A DNA stretch of 13,547 nucleotides from Sulfolobaceae archaeon (GTDB lineage Archaea > Thermoproteota > Thermoprotei_A > Sulfolobales > Sulfolobaceae). The stretch spans positions 1 through 13,547 of the forward strand of contig JAPYVG010000042.1 of the NCBI GenBank assembly GCA_028277025.1, in the 5' to 3' direction. Shown here one piece after another: positions 1-7,556 of the stretch (the first letter of the stretch is position 1; each line of letters starts with the position of its first letter). A program made the position numbers and the translations under genes. Below the pieces are notes generated by a model. It did not search any database and had not been told where the DNA came from. It worked only from the letters and a program-made list of their open reading frames with translations.

Positions 1-291
1 TATAATGTTACTAACTAATTTACTCTCGGCATTGAAGAGCTGTCTCCCGGTTTCTATACCTAAGTTTGACAGAGGGCTAAAAATCGGTGTCTCTTTTACG
101 CTCTGGTTTTCTACGTCTTGTATTGCCCGAGAAAAGGGAATCAACTTATGCTTAAAAATTAAGTCTCCAGTCTCTCTTCCTAACGCTGCAGCATCTGTAA
201 AAAGAGTAGTAAAAAATCCTCTAGTTATCTTATACGATTCTGCTAAAGCGTTTTGCATGTCATTCTCTATTTCGCTGAAGATACTACTCAT
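1..291 (-). CDS. Hypothetical protein of the integrated element, partial (C-terminus beyond window)
   Basis: An open frame of 97 codons runs without a stop from ATG (289-291) to the left edge, so the C-terminus is missing. The product starts MSSIFSEIENDMQNALAESY. It looks soluble and mixed-polar, with no signal peptide, membrane segment or motif that I recognise. It lies 46 bases downstream of the integrase stop on the same strand. A possible TATA-like TTATAT at 319-324 is about 30 bases before the ATG, so it may have its own promoter with little or no leader. The opposite strand is also open here (5-307), but its product is less protein-like and has no partner gene. Membership of the integrated element is inferred from position. 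Function unknown. Confidence 0.55.
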   Translation of the reverse strand, partial: MSSIFSEIENDMQNALAESYKITRGFFTTLFTDAAALGRETGDLIFKHKLIPFSRAIQDVENQSVKETPIFSPLSNLGIETGRQLFNAESKLVSNII

Positions 292-337
292 AATATATTA
301 TTATTAAGTATATGTGAGATATAACCCTTCATTAGTA

Positions 338-1618
338 TTACAATAGCCTCGGGGCGTATTTGTCATACCATTCCCTAAGCCCAATCTCAGATATCACGAA
401 ATAGTTCTCCTCCATAATCCTAAACTCTTGAGGCGGTGCTCTACCTTGTAACAAGTTCACTATTGTACCTGGAACCTTCTGCTTAATCATGTAAGAAGTG
501 AAGAAAGCCCTCATGTCATAAAGGCGAAACTCTTTACCCAAAACCTTCCTCATAGCCTCCTTAATCTCAACCCTAAGGCTATCTTCTCTGAAGGGGAATA
601 ACTTAGCCTTCCACTCTTCTATATTTATCCCTTGTGTAGGGTTTGCCTCTACCAATTTCCTTAAAGAACTTTCATATTTCCTAATGAACTCCTCACGGTA
701 TGGTAAATAAACCTCTTTTATCCATTTAGCAGTGCTCTCGTGTAAGAAGGAAATATAAGCTCTCTTAGTCTCGCTCTCCTTCATAACACGAATTATCCTA
801 TGCTCTAGATCTACTTGTTCCAGTTTTAGGCTTAATACTTCACCCACTCTTAATCCAGTCTCAGCTAAGAGAAGGAAGAAGGCTTTAGCACCTATATCCT
901 TTATATTATTAAAAATTTGCTTAACAGTGGTTATCTCGGGGATAAAAGGCTTATACTTAGGCTTAGTTTTAGGAATTTTGAACGATTCGTAAAGCTCTCT
1001 TGCTATTCTCGGGCTCTTAGGTTTCACTACGTCTTTAATGAAAAGTTTAAGAGCTTTTGCAGTATGTTCAGCCCTACCCTTACTCTCCTCTGATAGGTCT
1101 AAAATGTACTCCTTCAGCTTTGTAGGAGTTAATTCATAATCCAGGTCAGCTAAAGCTCTCCTCAAATAGTTCACTCTCTCCTCTGCAGTCTTCCTACTCT
1201 TCTCATTCCTAACCATCTTTTCAAATAGTTCAATATCGTCTTTAGTAACCAGGTAGGAGTTTGAGGGTTCTTTTATATAATCTCCTAACTCTTGCCATAG
1301 TAAGGATAGAAAGAAGTTCCTAAATCCCTCATCCTTCTTAGCTTTAATTATTACACTGATAGCGGTAGTAGGGTCTACATCAGTAGTCTTTACACCATAA
1401 ACTACGTCACTTAACTCATCTACAGTTAAAAGCTCTGAAGCCTTCTCAATAACCTCTTGCGGAATCCTTTGAATCTTCCCGTTTAGATAACGATTTAATG
1501 TTGACCTATCTACACCTACAAAACGTGAGACATAACTTAAGCCATGCTTTTCAACAGCCTTCCTTAAGATACTTAACTTCTTCTGGTCATCCAACTTTTC
1601 CACATTAATTTTTGACAT
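338..1618 (-). CDS. Tyrosine recombinase (integrase), pNOB8-like archaeal type
   Basis: This 426-residue site-specific recombinase probably integrates or excises an element at the adjacent tRNA gene. The N-terminus (about 10-65) resembles a helix-turn-helix, including SRFVGVDRSTLNRYLNG. A helical core-binding region follows, then the catalytic domain from about 225. Visible catalytic residues are R257 in TGLRVGE, K285 as a candidate β-hairpin lysine, Y367-x-x-R370 in place of HxxR, R393 in LLQGRAP, and nucleophile Y406 in MEENYF. The frame looks complete and is preceded by GGGGAG six bases before ATG. An intact integrase beside an intact tRNA argues against the SSV type, whose integrase gene is split by integration. 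No other gene within the window shows what the element carries. Confidence 0.9.
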   Translation of the reverse strand: MSKINVEKLDDQKKLSILRKAVEKHGLSYVSRFVGVDRSTLNRYLNGKIQRIPQEVIEKASELLTVDELSDVVYGVKTTDVDPTTAISVIIKAKKDEGFRNFFLSLLWQELGDYIKEPSNSYLVTKDDIELFEKMVRNEKSRKTAEERVNYLRRALADLDYELTPTKLKEYILDLSEESKGRAEHTAKALKLFIKDVVKPKSPRIARELYESFKIPKTKPKYKPFIPEITTVKQIFNNIKDIGAKAFFLLLAETGLRVGEVLSLKLEQVDLEHRIIRVMKESETKRAYISFLHESTAKWIKEVYLPYREEFIRKYESSLRKLVEANPTQGINIEEWKAKLFPFREDSLRVEIKEAMRKVLGKEFRLYDMRAFFTSYMIKQKVPGTIVNLLQGRAPPQEFRIMEENYFVISEIGLREWYDKYAPRLL

Positions 1619-1648
1619 AAAATCTCCCCACTATTTACTGACTTTTAC

Positions 1649-1678
1649 ACTGTTGCAAATTTAACCTTTACTGTTGCA
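1649..1678 (-). promoter_or_regulatory. Integrase promoter: TATA-like box flanked by two 9-bp direct repeats
   Basis: On the minus strand the 9-mer TGCAACAGT occurs twice, at 1670-1678 and 1649-1657, exactly 21 bp apart (two helical turns). The 12-bp spacer holds AAAGG followed by TTAAATT (1658-1664), a plausible BRE/TATA pair. It lies about 40 bases before the integrase ATG, so the transcript would have a short leader carrying the GGGGAG ribosome binding site. The repeats could be operators for an element-encoded regulator or arm-type integrase sites. The repeats are seen directly; the function is inferred. Confidence 0.5.
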
Positions 1679-1717
1679 TTCACGTATCGTTCTATCAAAA
1701 GAGTAAAGCGTAAAATA

Positions 1718-1763
1718 TGGGCCCGCTGGGACTTGAACCCAGGACCTCCGCCTTGTAAGGGCG
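1718..1763. other. Probable attachment site in the tRNA-Val 3' half (one end of the element)
   Basis: Archaeal tyrosine integrases commonly recombine in the 3' half of tRNA genes. An integrase gene begins 100 bases beyond the tRNA 3' end and points away from it, so the element should extend toward lower coordinates. The range given is only the tRNA 3' half. The true core and its partner copy cannot be defined because the other end is outside the window. Confidence 0.45.
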
Positions 1764-1792
1764 GCGTCCTAACCAGGCTAGACGACGGGCCC
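1718..1792 (-). tRNA. tRNA-Val (anticodon TAC)
   Basis: The minus strand folds into a full cloverleaf. The acceptor stem is GGGCCCG (1786-1792) with CGGGCCC (1719-1725), and the discriminator A is at 1718. The D arm has GTCT/GGAC stem bases. The anticodon stem is CCGCC/GGCGG around loop CTTACAA, giving TAC at 1755-1757, and the T arm is CTGGG-TTCAAGT-CCCAG. There is no intron and CCA is not encoded. It starts nine bases after the stop of the preceding minus-strand gene. Its intact 3' half faces the integrase, as expected when an integrating element restores the tRNA end. Confidence 0.95.
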
Positions 1793-1801
1793 ACTATAAT
1801 T

Positions 1802-2269
1802 TTATCTTTTACCTTTTTTAAACTCTTCTCCACTAATTATACAACTTGTTAGTACAGCTAACATAGCTGTTGCTGGGAGATCGCTTGTGAAATTGGGTAG
1901 TTTATATGCTTCGCCTAGACTCAATTCGAGTTTATTAAAACCGCTTTCCAAACCAGAAAATACTAGCATTATTCTTTTCTTATTTTCAAACTCCCTTTGT
2001 GAAATCTCCTTTTCAGCTTGCTGTGTTATTAAATATACTGAATCGGGAGATAATAGATCTATTGCGTCTTTTAAATCTGGGAAAATTAGGAAGGATTTAT
2101 TTAATTTATAAGCAATTTTGCTGACCTCAGCTAAACCAGCTTGTGCTGCAACTCCACCTACTTTAGTTACTACAAGATGCTTTATGTTTAATTGAAAAGC
2201 TAGCTTTGCGAAATCTATTAATTTTTGTGAACTACTCACATTATGAAGTACTATTATCAACTCAACCAT
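1802..2269 (-). CDS. COG4080/DUF2122-type protein (predicted SPOUT-like, unproven function)
   Basis: This 155-residue protein matches my memory of the archaeal DUF2122/COG4080 family. That family has been labelled both a RecB-family nuclease and a SpoU-like rRNA methylase, so no activity should be assumed. Family-like segments are the start [21 protein letters not shown], then [19 protein letters not shown] near 31-50, [14 protein letters not shown] near 61-74, [23 protein letters not shown] near 99-121, and [11 protein letters not shown] near 129-139. It starts at ATG 2267-2269 and overlaps the end of the methyltransferase gene by 8 bases, so translation is probably coupled. It is the last protein gene of the operon and is followed at once by tRNA-Val. 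No membrane segment is visible. Confidence 0.75.
   Translation of the reverse strand: MVELIIVLHNVSSSQKLIDFAKLAFQLNIKHLVVTKVGGVAAQAGLAEVSKIAYKLNKSFLIFPDLKDAIDLLSPDSVYLITQQAEKEISQREFENKKRIMLVFSGLESGFNKLELSLGEAYKLPNFTSDLPATAMLAVLTSCIISGEEFKKGKR
1814..1822 (-). promoter_or_regulatory. Putative TATA box for tRNA-Val inside the upstream gene
   Basis: The minus strand reads TTTAAAAAA at 1814-1822, followed by GG. It is centred about 26 bases before the tRNA 5' end at 1792, the usual archaeal TATA spacing. It overlaps the last codons of the COG4080-type gene. The tRNA could therefore be transcribed independently as well as by read-through. Confidence 0.45.
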
Positions 2270-3215
2270 TTATTACTCCCAATATTTCACGCGCAATTGC
2301 AGTAGATAAGACTACTGGAACCGCTTCTCCAACTTGATTATATTGCTCATCCCTACTCCCTAAAAATACGTGAGTATCTGGATAACTCATTAATCTGGCT
2401 TGCTCTCTTACAGTTAAAAATCTGTTCTCAAAAGGGTGGACAAACCTAGAATTACCCATGACGGTAGGGGCTAAATCATATGGGTTAAGCCTTATATAGA
2501 GAGGAATATTTCTCCCAGAGCCTCCCCTAAACATTGTTAAATAGTCATCAAAATCTAGCTTTGCGATCTCTTTTATTTTCCTCTCATTTAACTCCTGAAT
2601 TTCATTATTTGGAACTAAGGTGTTACCCCGAATATCTTTAATAGCGTCCCATACAGTTACTTTTCTCTTAACCTTTGGAGGGTTAAGGGGAATGTTAGAT
2701 ATGAAAACTCTAGTTCTCCTTGATGGGTTGCCATAATCTTCTGCACTAAGGAAATTAAAATAAATTTTCTCATATCCCACCCTTCTGAATTCAGCTTCTA
2801 AAGACTCCTTTAGACTCTCTGTACCAACAAGTGAAGGTACATTTTCCATGACGAAGACCTTAGGTTTTAACTCACCTACAAGACGTATATACTCAAGTGT
2901 TAGTTCTCCTCTCTCGTCTAAATAAAGCCTGTCTAACGGCTCTTTCATCCTCAACGGGTTAGCACCTGTAAATGGTTCACAAGGCGGACTTCCTATCACA
3001 ATTTCTGGGTTCTTACCTAACAAATAACGTATATCACTAGCTGTTATATCCCTTATATCATCTTCAATGACAACTGCTTCTGGGAAATTTGCGGAATAAG
3101 TTCTAGCCGCCGCGTGATTTATATCTATTGCTAATCCTATTTTAAACCCTACTTTTTTAAACCCTAATGAAAAACCTCCAGCTCCAGAAAATAAATCAAC
3201 TACTGTTAGCACCAC
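2262..3215 (-). CDS. DNA (cytosine-5) methyltransferase, orphan
   Basis: This 317-residue enzyme would transfer a methyl group from SAM to C5 of cytosine in DNA. Motifs are in canonical order: [14 protein letters not shown] (7-19), [14 protein letters not shown] (75-86) with catalytic C79, [10 protein letters not shown] (123-130), [15 protein letters not shown] (163-173), [15 protein letters not shown] (242-254) and [11 protein letters not shown] (293-302). Motif IV reads PPCE rather than the usual PPCQ. The region between VIII and IX is short, so the target-recognition domain is small. The start is GTG at 3213-3215, overlapping the end of TFEα by 20 bases. A GTG codon directly follows the first GTG, so the start is uncertain by one residue. 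No restriction endonuclease is encoded nearby. It lacks the CFT motif of Dnmt2 RNA methylases. The DNA target is unknown. Confidence 0.9.
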   Translation of the reverse strand: MVLTVVDLFSGAGGFSLGFKKVGFKIGLAIDINHAAARTYSANFPEAVVIEDDIRDITASDIRYLLGKNPEIVIGSPPCEPFTGANPLRMKEPLDRLYLDERGELTLEYIRLVGELKPKVFVMENVPSLVGTESLKESLEAEFRRVGYEKIYFNFLSAEDYGNPSRRTRVFISNIPLNPPKVKRKVTVWDAIKDIRGNTLVPNNEIQELNERKIKEIAKLDFDDYLTMFRGGSGRNIPLYIRLNPYDLAPTVMGNSRFVHPFENRFLTVREQARLMSYPDTHVFLGSRDEQYNQVGEAVPVVLSTAIAREILGVING

Positions 3216-3729
3216 GTTTAGTCTCTCTTTCTATTTCCTCTTCAAGTTGTTTAATTTTTTCCTCTAAAAATTTCCTAGCTTTTTCCGAATCGTAGTATTG
3301 TAATGCTGAACCGCATTTAGGACATTTAAACTCGTTTTCGAATGCCTCGTCCATATTGTATTTTATGTTATCTTGTGGACAAAAATAAAATAAATTATCC
3401 TTCTCTTGTTCATATTTTAATCTGAGCTTCTCTAGTATTAACCTTTTTTTATTAAGTAATATATCATTAATCTGATCTATGTTTACTTTCCAGTAATATA
3501 TATACCTTGGTGAGTCTTTATCTTTAGTTCTCCTATAGGTTACAAAACCATGTTCAGATAAAGCATAAAGTTTTTTCCTTATATCATTAGGTTTTTCATC
3601 TAGTTCTTTAGCCAAATCTTCATCGGTAATTTCCACTTTTTTCTGCATCAAATATTTAAGTAAATTTGAAGCGTCCTCTCCAGCTAATTCTTTGGCTAAA
3701 TTTAAAATAAAATCTTGGACGTTAACCAA
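3196..3729 (-). CDS. tfe: Transcription initiation factor E subunit alpha (TFEα)
   Basis: TFEα joins the archaeal pre-initiation complex and helps promoter opening. The 177-residue product has an N-terminal winged-helix region (about 1-85, including [34 protein letters not shown]), a charged helical linker (about 95-112), a zinc-ribbon-like segment (114-140) and a C-terminal coiled coil rich in E and K (about 148-172). The ribbon shows C117, C136 and C139; where a fourth Cys is expected the sequence has D120 (FCPQD). The start is TTG at 3727-3729, overlapping the end of Trm56 by 8 bases. The gene sits in the middle of the MBF1-HflX-Trm56-TFE-methyltransferase operon. Identification is firm; whether the three-Cys ribbon binds metal is uncertain. 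Confidence 0.93.
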   Translation of the reverse strand: MVNVQDFILNLAKELAGEDASNLLKYLMQKKVEITDEDLAKELDEKPNDIRKKLYALSEHGFVTYRRTKDKDSPRYIYYWKVNIDQINDILLNKKRLILEKLRLKYEQEKDNLFYFCPQDNIKYNMDEAFENEFKCPKCGSALQYYDSEKARKFLEEKIKQLEEEIERETKRGANSS

Positions 3730-4258
3730 GTTTAATCACCTTCTTCCCCCTCTCTTGGGGGAGAATTTTTAATTTTGCATCACTAAACTGTATATTTAGC
3801 TCTTCGCCCTTATATAATTTGTCTAAGAAAATTGCTAACGCTGCAACCTCTGAGTGAGGCTGATTTCCTATCGCTATATTATAGTCTGAATTATAATAAT
3901 ACCACCCCTCAACTTTCTGAGAGCCAACTATCACGAGGAGTGGTGAGTTAATTTTTCTAATTTCTTCAATTTTATCATTGATGTTAATCCCATACATAGT
4001 GAGGTGAATAACTTTACCTCCTTCTTTCCTCCATTTTTCTACTAATTTTTTAGGATTTTTTATGAACTCTATTGAAAAATATGATTTCCCTCCCCATTCA
4101 TTTATTACTTTTTCTATAGTATTCTTTATTTTCTCGTCTTCACCTTCTATGTAAACTCCTTTAGCACCAAACGCTCTAGCAACTAAAATTACGTGAGTAG
4201 TAACTCTCTTGTCCCTTTCTGGTCTATGACCAAGCCTTAATACATATACTTCTCTTAA
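3722..4258 (-). CDS. trm56: tRNA (cytidine-56 2'-O) methyltransferase Trm56, no standard start codon
   Basis: Trm56 is a SPOUT-family, SAM-dependent enzyme that methylates the 2'-O of C56 in the tRNA T loop. The conserved N-terminus [18 protein letters not shown] is encoded just below 4246. It is followed by a central HLTMYG and by [11 protein letters not shown] and the knot-type segment [22 protein letters not shown]. Translation of this frame is open up to a TAA at 4277-4279, but contains no ATG, GTG or TTG before the conserved part. The first ATG (3995-3997) would remove about half the protein. I place the start provisionally at TTA 4256-4258, where [13 protein letters not shown] begins and which overlaps the hflX stop. 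ATT at 4274-4276 is the alternative. Coupled translation after hflX is likely. Confidence 0.85.
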   Translation of the reverse strand, partial: LREVYVLRLGHRPERDKRVTTHVILVARAFGAKGVYIEGEDEKIKNTIEKVINEWGGKSYFSIEFIKNPKKLVEKWRKEGGKVIHLTMYGININDKIEEIRKINSPLLVIVGSQKVEGWYYYNSDYNIAIGNQPHSEVAALAIFLDKLYKGEELNIQFSDAKLKILPQERGKKVIKLG

Positions 4259-5310
4259 CTCAAAATCTCCGATAATTTATCCCTAATTAAATTAATATTA
4301 TACCTTTTTAATGCTGAGGCTGGAATCACATCATAAATTGGAGAATACATTTCTTCGCCTAACCTTTTTACGATATTTATTTTTTCATTTAGTTCCCCAT
4401 CCTTTACTAAGTCCACTTTATTCATTACAATTAGCATTGGCTTACCAGATATTCCTAACTCCCTCAAAACTTCCATTGAACTTGTAAGCATCTCAATAAG
4501 CATTGTTTGACTAATTGAAGCATCTAAGACTAAAATTAATACATCAGCATATTTCGCCTCAGATAATGTTACGAAAAATGCCTCTATAATCTGTGGTGGG
4601 ATACCTCTTATAAACCCTACAGTATCTACTAATAACACTTTTTTACTATCATTCAATTTTATCCCATATCTTTTAGGAGCAGTTGTAGTAAACATAGAAG
4701 TGTCTGTTTTCTGATTTAATCCAGTTAACGCATTAAATAGCGTTGTTTTGCCAGCATTTGTGTAACCAACAATTGCTACACTCTTCATTTCACTTCTCCT
4801 TATTTGATCTTCTCTTGCTTTCTTCAGTTCTTCGAGCTCTTTTCTGATTTTAGTTATCCTCCTTTGATACAACCTAATCGCTGATTCTACTCCATAAACT
4901 CCAGCTCCTAAAGGACCTTGCTGTTCTGATATCTTAGTCTTTTTATATAGATCTTTAATTATTGGTAACTCATATTTTAATCTAGCTAGTTCTATCTGGA
5001 GTTTTGCCTCCTTAGACCCCGCATGTAATGCGAAAATTTCTAACAGGAGGAGAACTTTATCTAGTATTTTTTTGCCAACTAATTCCTTACTTAAATTCAC
5101 AAAATACCTAGACTTGAGAATATCAAAAATTATTATTGCTTCAATTTCCTCGTTATTTTTAAACTCATTCAGCTTATCTTTAGGAATATAAAAATTAGGA
5201 TTGGGCTTTTTTGGAAGTTTATATATATGGGTTACTTCATATTCTGCTGATTCAGCTAATGCTAAAGCTTCATCTTCGTATTCACTGTCTACGAATAATA
5301 CAGCTTTCAC
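4255..5310 (-). CDS. hflX: HflX-family ribosome-associated GTPase
   Basis: This 351-residue GTPase belongs to the HflX branch of Obg/TRAFAC GTPases, which bind ribosomes. An N-terminal HflX domain (about 1-120) is followed by a glycine-rich segment [11 protein letters not shown] (132-142) and a helical linker (143-175). The G domain has G1 GYTNAGKTT (182-190), switch-region [10 protein letters not shown] (207-216), G3 DTVGF (229-233), G4 NKVD (297-300) and G5 SAL (332-334). The start is GTG at 5308-5310 within a GTGA overlap with the MBF1 stop. Its 3' end overlaps the beginning of the Trm56 frame. The length is complete for an archaeal HflX. Confidence 0.95.
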   Translation of the reverse strand: MKAVLFVDSEYEDEALALAESAEYEVTHIYKLPKKPNPNFYIPKDKLNEFKNNEEIEAIIIFDILKSRYFVNLSKELVGKKILDKVLLLLEIFALHAGSKEAKLQIELARLKYELPIIKDLYKKTKISEQQGPLGAGVYGVESAIRLYQRRITKIRKELEELKKAREDQIRRSEMKSVAIVGYTNAGKTTLFNALTGLNQKTDTSMFTTTAPKRYGIKLNDSKKVLLVDTVGFIRGIPPQIIEAFFVTLSEAKYADVLILVLDASISQTMLIEMLTSSMEVLRELGISGKPMLIVMNKVDLVKDGELNEKINIVKRLGEEMYSPIYDVIPASALKRYNINLIRDKLSEILS

Positions 5311-5804
5311 TTCTTCCCCTCTCTAATCTGTGCTACATCACCTAATGTCAGCCAAAAGTCCTTCTCTCCACCTTCCTCCTCTTCACCTTCTTCTACCGGT
5401 ACCAGAAGTTTTACGTTTAATATTTTCTCTAGTTGCTTTGCTTGTTGGAGAGTTGGTTTAAGTTTTCCTGCTTCAAATCTCTTTATAATATTTTCTGAAA
5501 CTTTTAATTGCTGTGCTAATTGTTGTTGTGTTAAACCTAGCCTCTCTCTGGCTTCTTTTATGATTTTGTAATATTCATCAACTACTTCGAGCTCCACTTC
5601 AGTAGATAACCTCGGAACACTAGTTTTTATCTTTTTCTTCTCTTCTTTTTTCTCTATCTTATCTACGATCTTAGCTGATTTCTTAATCTTTGTATAACAG
5701 CTTTGACATACGGTAATTATACTCCCTTCATAAGATACGGTTATACCATTACCTTTAATAGGAGCACCGCATAGTTCACAGTATTTTATTGCTTGGCTTT
5801 GCAT
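5307..5804 (-). CDS. mbf1: Multiprotein bridging factor 1 (archaeal MBF1), zinc ribbon plus HTH
   Basis: Archaeal MBF1 is a conserved Cro-type HTH protein thought to act at the ribosome rather than as a classical coactivator. From ATG at 5802-5804 the product has 165 residues. Its zinc ribbon uses C9, C12, C33 and C36 (CELCG ... CQSC). A Lys/Glu-rich linker spans about 40-62. The HTH domain (about 77-135) includes [24 protein letters not shown], and an acidic stretch (138-147) follows. An ATG eleven codons upstream (5835-5837) is also in frame. I prefer the inner start because family members begin just before the first CxxC and because TTTAAG at 5829-5834 sits at TATA distance. It heads the operon and ends in a GTGA overlap with hflX. 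Confidence 0.92.
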   Translation of the reverse strand: MQSQAIKYCELCGAPIKGNGITVSYEGSIITVCQSCYTKIKKSAKIVDKIEKKEEKKKIKTSVPRLSTEVELEVVDEYYKIIKEARERLGLTQQQLAQQLKVSENIIKRFEAGKLKPTLQQAKQLEKILNVKLLVPVEEGEEEEGGEKDFWLTLGDVAQIREGKK

Positions 5805-5875
5805 AGTATTATATTGGCTATTACTACTCTTAAACATTTTTAGGGTAATTACACCAATAATAATACCGGATTAAA
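5805..5875. promoter_or_regulatory. Divergent promoter region between mbf1 and pan
   Basis: This stretch separates the two divergent operons. For mbf1 (minus), AAAAATG followed by TTTAAG (5829-5834) fits a BRE/TATA centred about 27 bases before ATG 5804, giving a leaderless transcript. For pan (plus), candidates are the A/T tract at 5835-5842 or TAATTA at 5846-5851. Neither is decisive. If mbf1 starts at 5837 the gap shrinks to 38 bp. Confidence 0.4.
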
Positions 5876-7054
5876 TTGTCTGGAGATATCGACAGCTTTA
5901 AATCTCGCAATTATACAAATGATGAAACTATTGTGAGACTTTTAGAAGAAAAAATAGAAGCTTTAACAAAAGAGCTAGAGAAATTAAGGCAAGACCTCAA
6001 TTGGTATAAGGGTGAATTAGAAAAATTATTGTCACCACCATTCATAGAGGCTACCGTCCTTGACGTTTTACCTGACGGAAGAGTTGTAGTTAGAAGTTCT
6101 TCTGGACCCAATTTAGTCGTAACGGTTGCTTCCTCAGTTGATATCAATAAATTAAAGCCTGGGATGTCAGTAGCACTAACACAGAGAGGCTCATCAATAG
6201 TTGAAATATTACCAAATAGAGAAGACGTATTCGTAAAATCATTCGAAGTAATTGAAAAACCCAACGTTGCGTATTCTGATATTGGAGGACTTGAGGAGCA
6301 GATCAGAGAGTTAAGAGAGATTGTTGAGTTACCTCTTAAAAACCCAGAGCTGTTCAAGGAGATCGGAATAGAGCCACCCAAGGGAGTATTACTTTATGGC
6401 CCTCCGGGAACTGGAAAAACAATGTTAGCTAAAGCCGTTGCAAATGAAAGTAATGCCACTTTTATCCAGGTTGTAGCGTCTGAATTCGCACAGAAGTTTG
6501 TAGGTGAGGGAGCAAGAATAGTAAGAGAGGTCTTTGAATTAGCGAGAAGAAAAGCCCCTTCAATTGTTTTTATTGACGAAATAGACGCTATAGGTGCTAA
6601 AAGAATAGACATGGGGACTAGCGGCGAGAGAGAGGTTCAGAGAACGTTAATGCAGTTATTAGCTGAGATTGATGGATTTAAACCTCTTGATAATGTAAAA
6701 ATAATAGCTGCTACTAACCGGATAGATATTTTAGATCCCGCTCTTCTGAGGCCTGGTAGATTTGATAGATTAATAGAAGTCCCGTTACCTAATTTTAGCG
6801 GTAGGAAAGAGATTTTCAAAATATATCTAAATAAAATGAAAATTAGAGGCGAAATTAATTATGACTCATTAGCTAAACTAACTGACGGATTTAGTGGTGC
6901 TGATATTAAGAACGCGTGTACAGAGGCTGGATATAATGCTATTAGACAAGGGAGAAATTATGTTACGATGGATGATTTATTGCTAGCAATAGATAAGATC
7001 AAAACGAAGAGAAATAAGAGTAAGTCCAGTGAAAGATATGAGAAATACGTATAA
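5876..7054 (+). CDS. pan: Proteasome-activating nucleotidase PAN (AAA+ ATPase)
   Basis: PAN forms the hexameric ATPase ring that unfolds proteins and threads them into the 20S proteasome. The 392-residue product has an N-terminal coiled coil (about 15-52), the S53-P54-P55 segment before the OB domain (about 57-115), and an AAA+ domain. That domain shows Walker A GPPGTGKT (175-182), pore loop KFVG (207-210), Walker B IVFIDEID (230-237), sensor-1 N281 and arginine-finger region RPGRFDR with R295 and R298. The start is TTG at 5876-5878; no ATG lies upstream in frame near the promoter. The C-terminus ends K-Y-V: the penultimate Tyr of the proteasome-docking HbYX tail is present, but Lys replaces the hydrophobic residue. 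Its 3' end overlaps the next gene. Confidence 0.96.
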   Translation: MSGDIDSFKSRNYTNDETIVRLLEEKIEALTKELEKLRQDLNWYKGELEKLLSPPFIEATVLDVLPDGRVVVRSSSGPNLVVTVASSVDINKLKPGMSVALTQRGSSIVEILPNREDVFVKSFEVIEKPNVAYSDIGGLEEQIRELREIVELPLKNPELFKEIGIEPPKGVLLYGPPGTGKTMLAKAVANESNATFIQVVASEFAQKFVGEGARIVREVFELARRKAPSIVFIDEIDAIGAKRIDMGTSGEREVQRTLMQLLAEIDGFKPLDNVKIIAATNRIDILDPALLRPGRFDRLIEVPLPNFSGRKEIFKIYLNKMKIRGEINYDSLAKLTDGFSGADIKNACTEAGYNAIRQGRNYVTMDDLLLAIDKIKTKRNKSKSSERYEKYV

Positions 7055-7556
7055 TCTTTCTGCCCCTTATAAAGCCTCAGAAAAAGAAATTTCATATCTA
7101 TATGATATAGCGAGTTACCAATTTTCAGAAACTGTTTCCTCCTGCCTTTTTTCAGCTTACCCTTATTTTTTAATCCAGAGATCTACAACTACAAATAAGA
7201 TAAGAAACATTTTAACACCAGATAATAAGCTGTTTTTAGTACTAAGAGCCCAGGATAATCTATTCTCATTGACAGAAATTAGCGGTATGCTAATAAAAAA
7301 CTGTACACAAAGGCCAGAATTTAGGTTTGTAGTAAGAAACGAAATTTCAAAATTTATACGAGAAGGTAAGAACGTTTTTTGTAAATTTGTAGTGGATGCT
7401 GATGAAAATATAAGATATGGTGACGAAGTGCTAGTAGTTAATGAGGATGATGAGTTGCTAGCGATAGGAAGAGCTAGGGTTTCTGGTGAGGAAGTTAAAC
7501 AATATAAAAGGGGTATTGCTGTAATTGTTAAGAGGGAGATAAATAGTGAGTATTAA
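7029..7556 (+). CDS. Stand-alone C2-PUA domain protein, probable partner of PUA-less TgtA
   Basis: The product (up to 175 residues) looks like the C-terminal C2 plus PUA part of archaeal archaeosine TGT/ArcS proteins without the catalytic domain. The C2-like part (about 20-100) contains DIASYQF and KIRNIL. The PUA domain (about 100-170) contains [32 protein letters not shown] and [11 protein letters not shown], which I recognise from TGT-type PUA domains. PUA domains bind the tRNA acceptor end. GTG at 7029 overlaps pan by 26 bases; ATG at 7038 is an equally good start. The gene is the middle member of the pan operon. The nearby TgtA ends before these domains, which supports a role as its detached RNA-binding module. 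That pairing is inferred. Confidence 0.8.
   Translation: MKDMRNTYNLSAPYKASEKEISYLYDIASYQFSETVSSCLFSAYPYFLIQRSTTTNKIRNILTPDNKLFLVLRAQDNLFSLTEISGMLIKNCTQRPEFRFVVRNEISKFIREGKNVFCKFVVDADENIRYGDEVLVVNEDDELLAIGRARVSGEEVKQYKRGIAVIVKREINSEY

Noticed and set aside
5..307. Plus-strand reading frame of 100 codons at the left edge
   Set aside because: The opposite strand carries an open frame from ATG 291 to the edge, in line with the integrase and with a more protein-like composition.
338..1618. Higher G+C of the integrase gene as proof of transfer
   Set aside because: Sampled 60-base lines gave 42-43% there against 17-22% in tgtA and hisS, but a pan line also reached 40%, so composition alone is not decisive.
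1645..1833. Minus-strand reading frame of 62 codons
   Set aside because: It reads through the whole tRNA-Val gene and has no support of its own.
3722..3997. Reading Trm56 as a 91-residue protein from the first ATG
   Set aside because: The same frame encodes the conserved Trm56 N-terminus for about 87 more codons upstream, so this ATG is internal.
5911..6819. Three minus-strand frames inside pan
   Set aside because: They are antisense shadows of the strongly conserved PAN coding sequence.
7440..7500. TGATGA-type boxes suggesting a C/D box RNA in the C2-PUA gene
   Set aside because: The match falls in a conserved Asp-Asp-Glu coding stretch and I found no convincing set of C, D', C' and D boxes.
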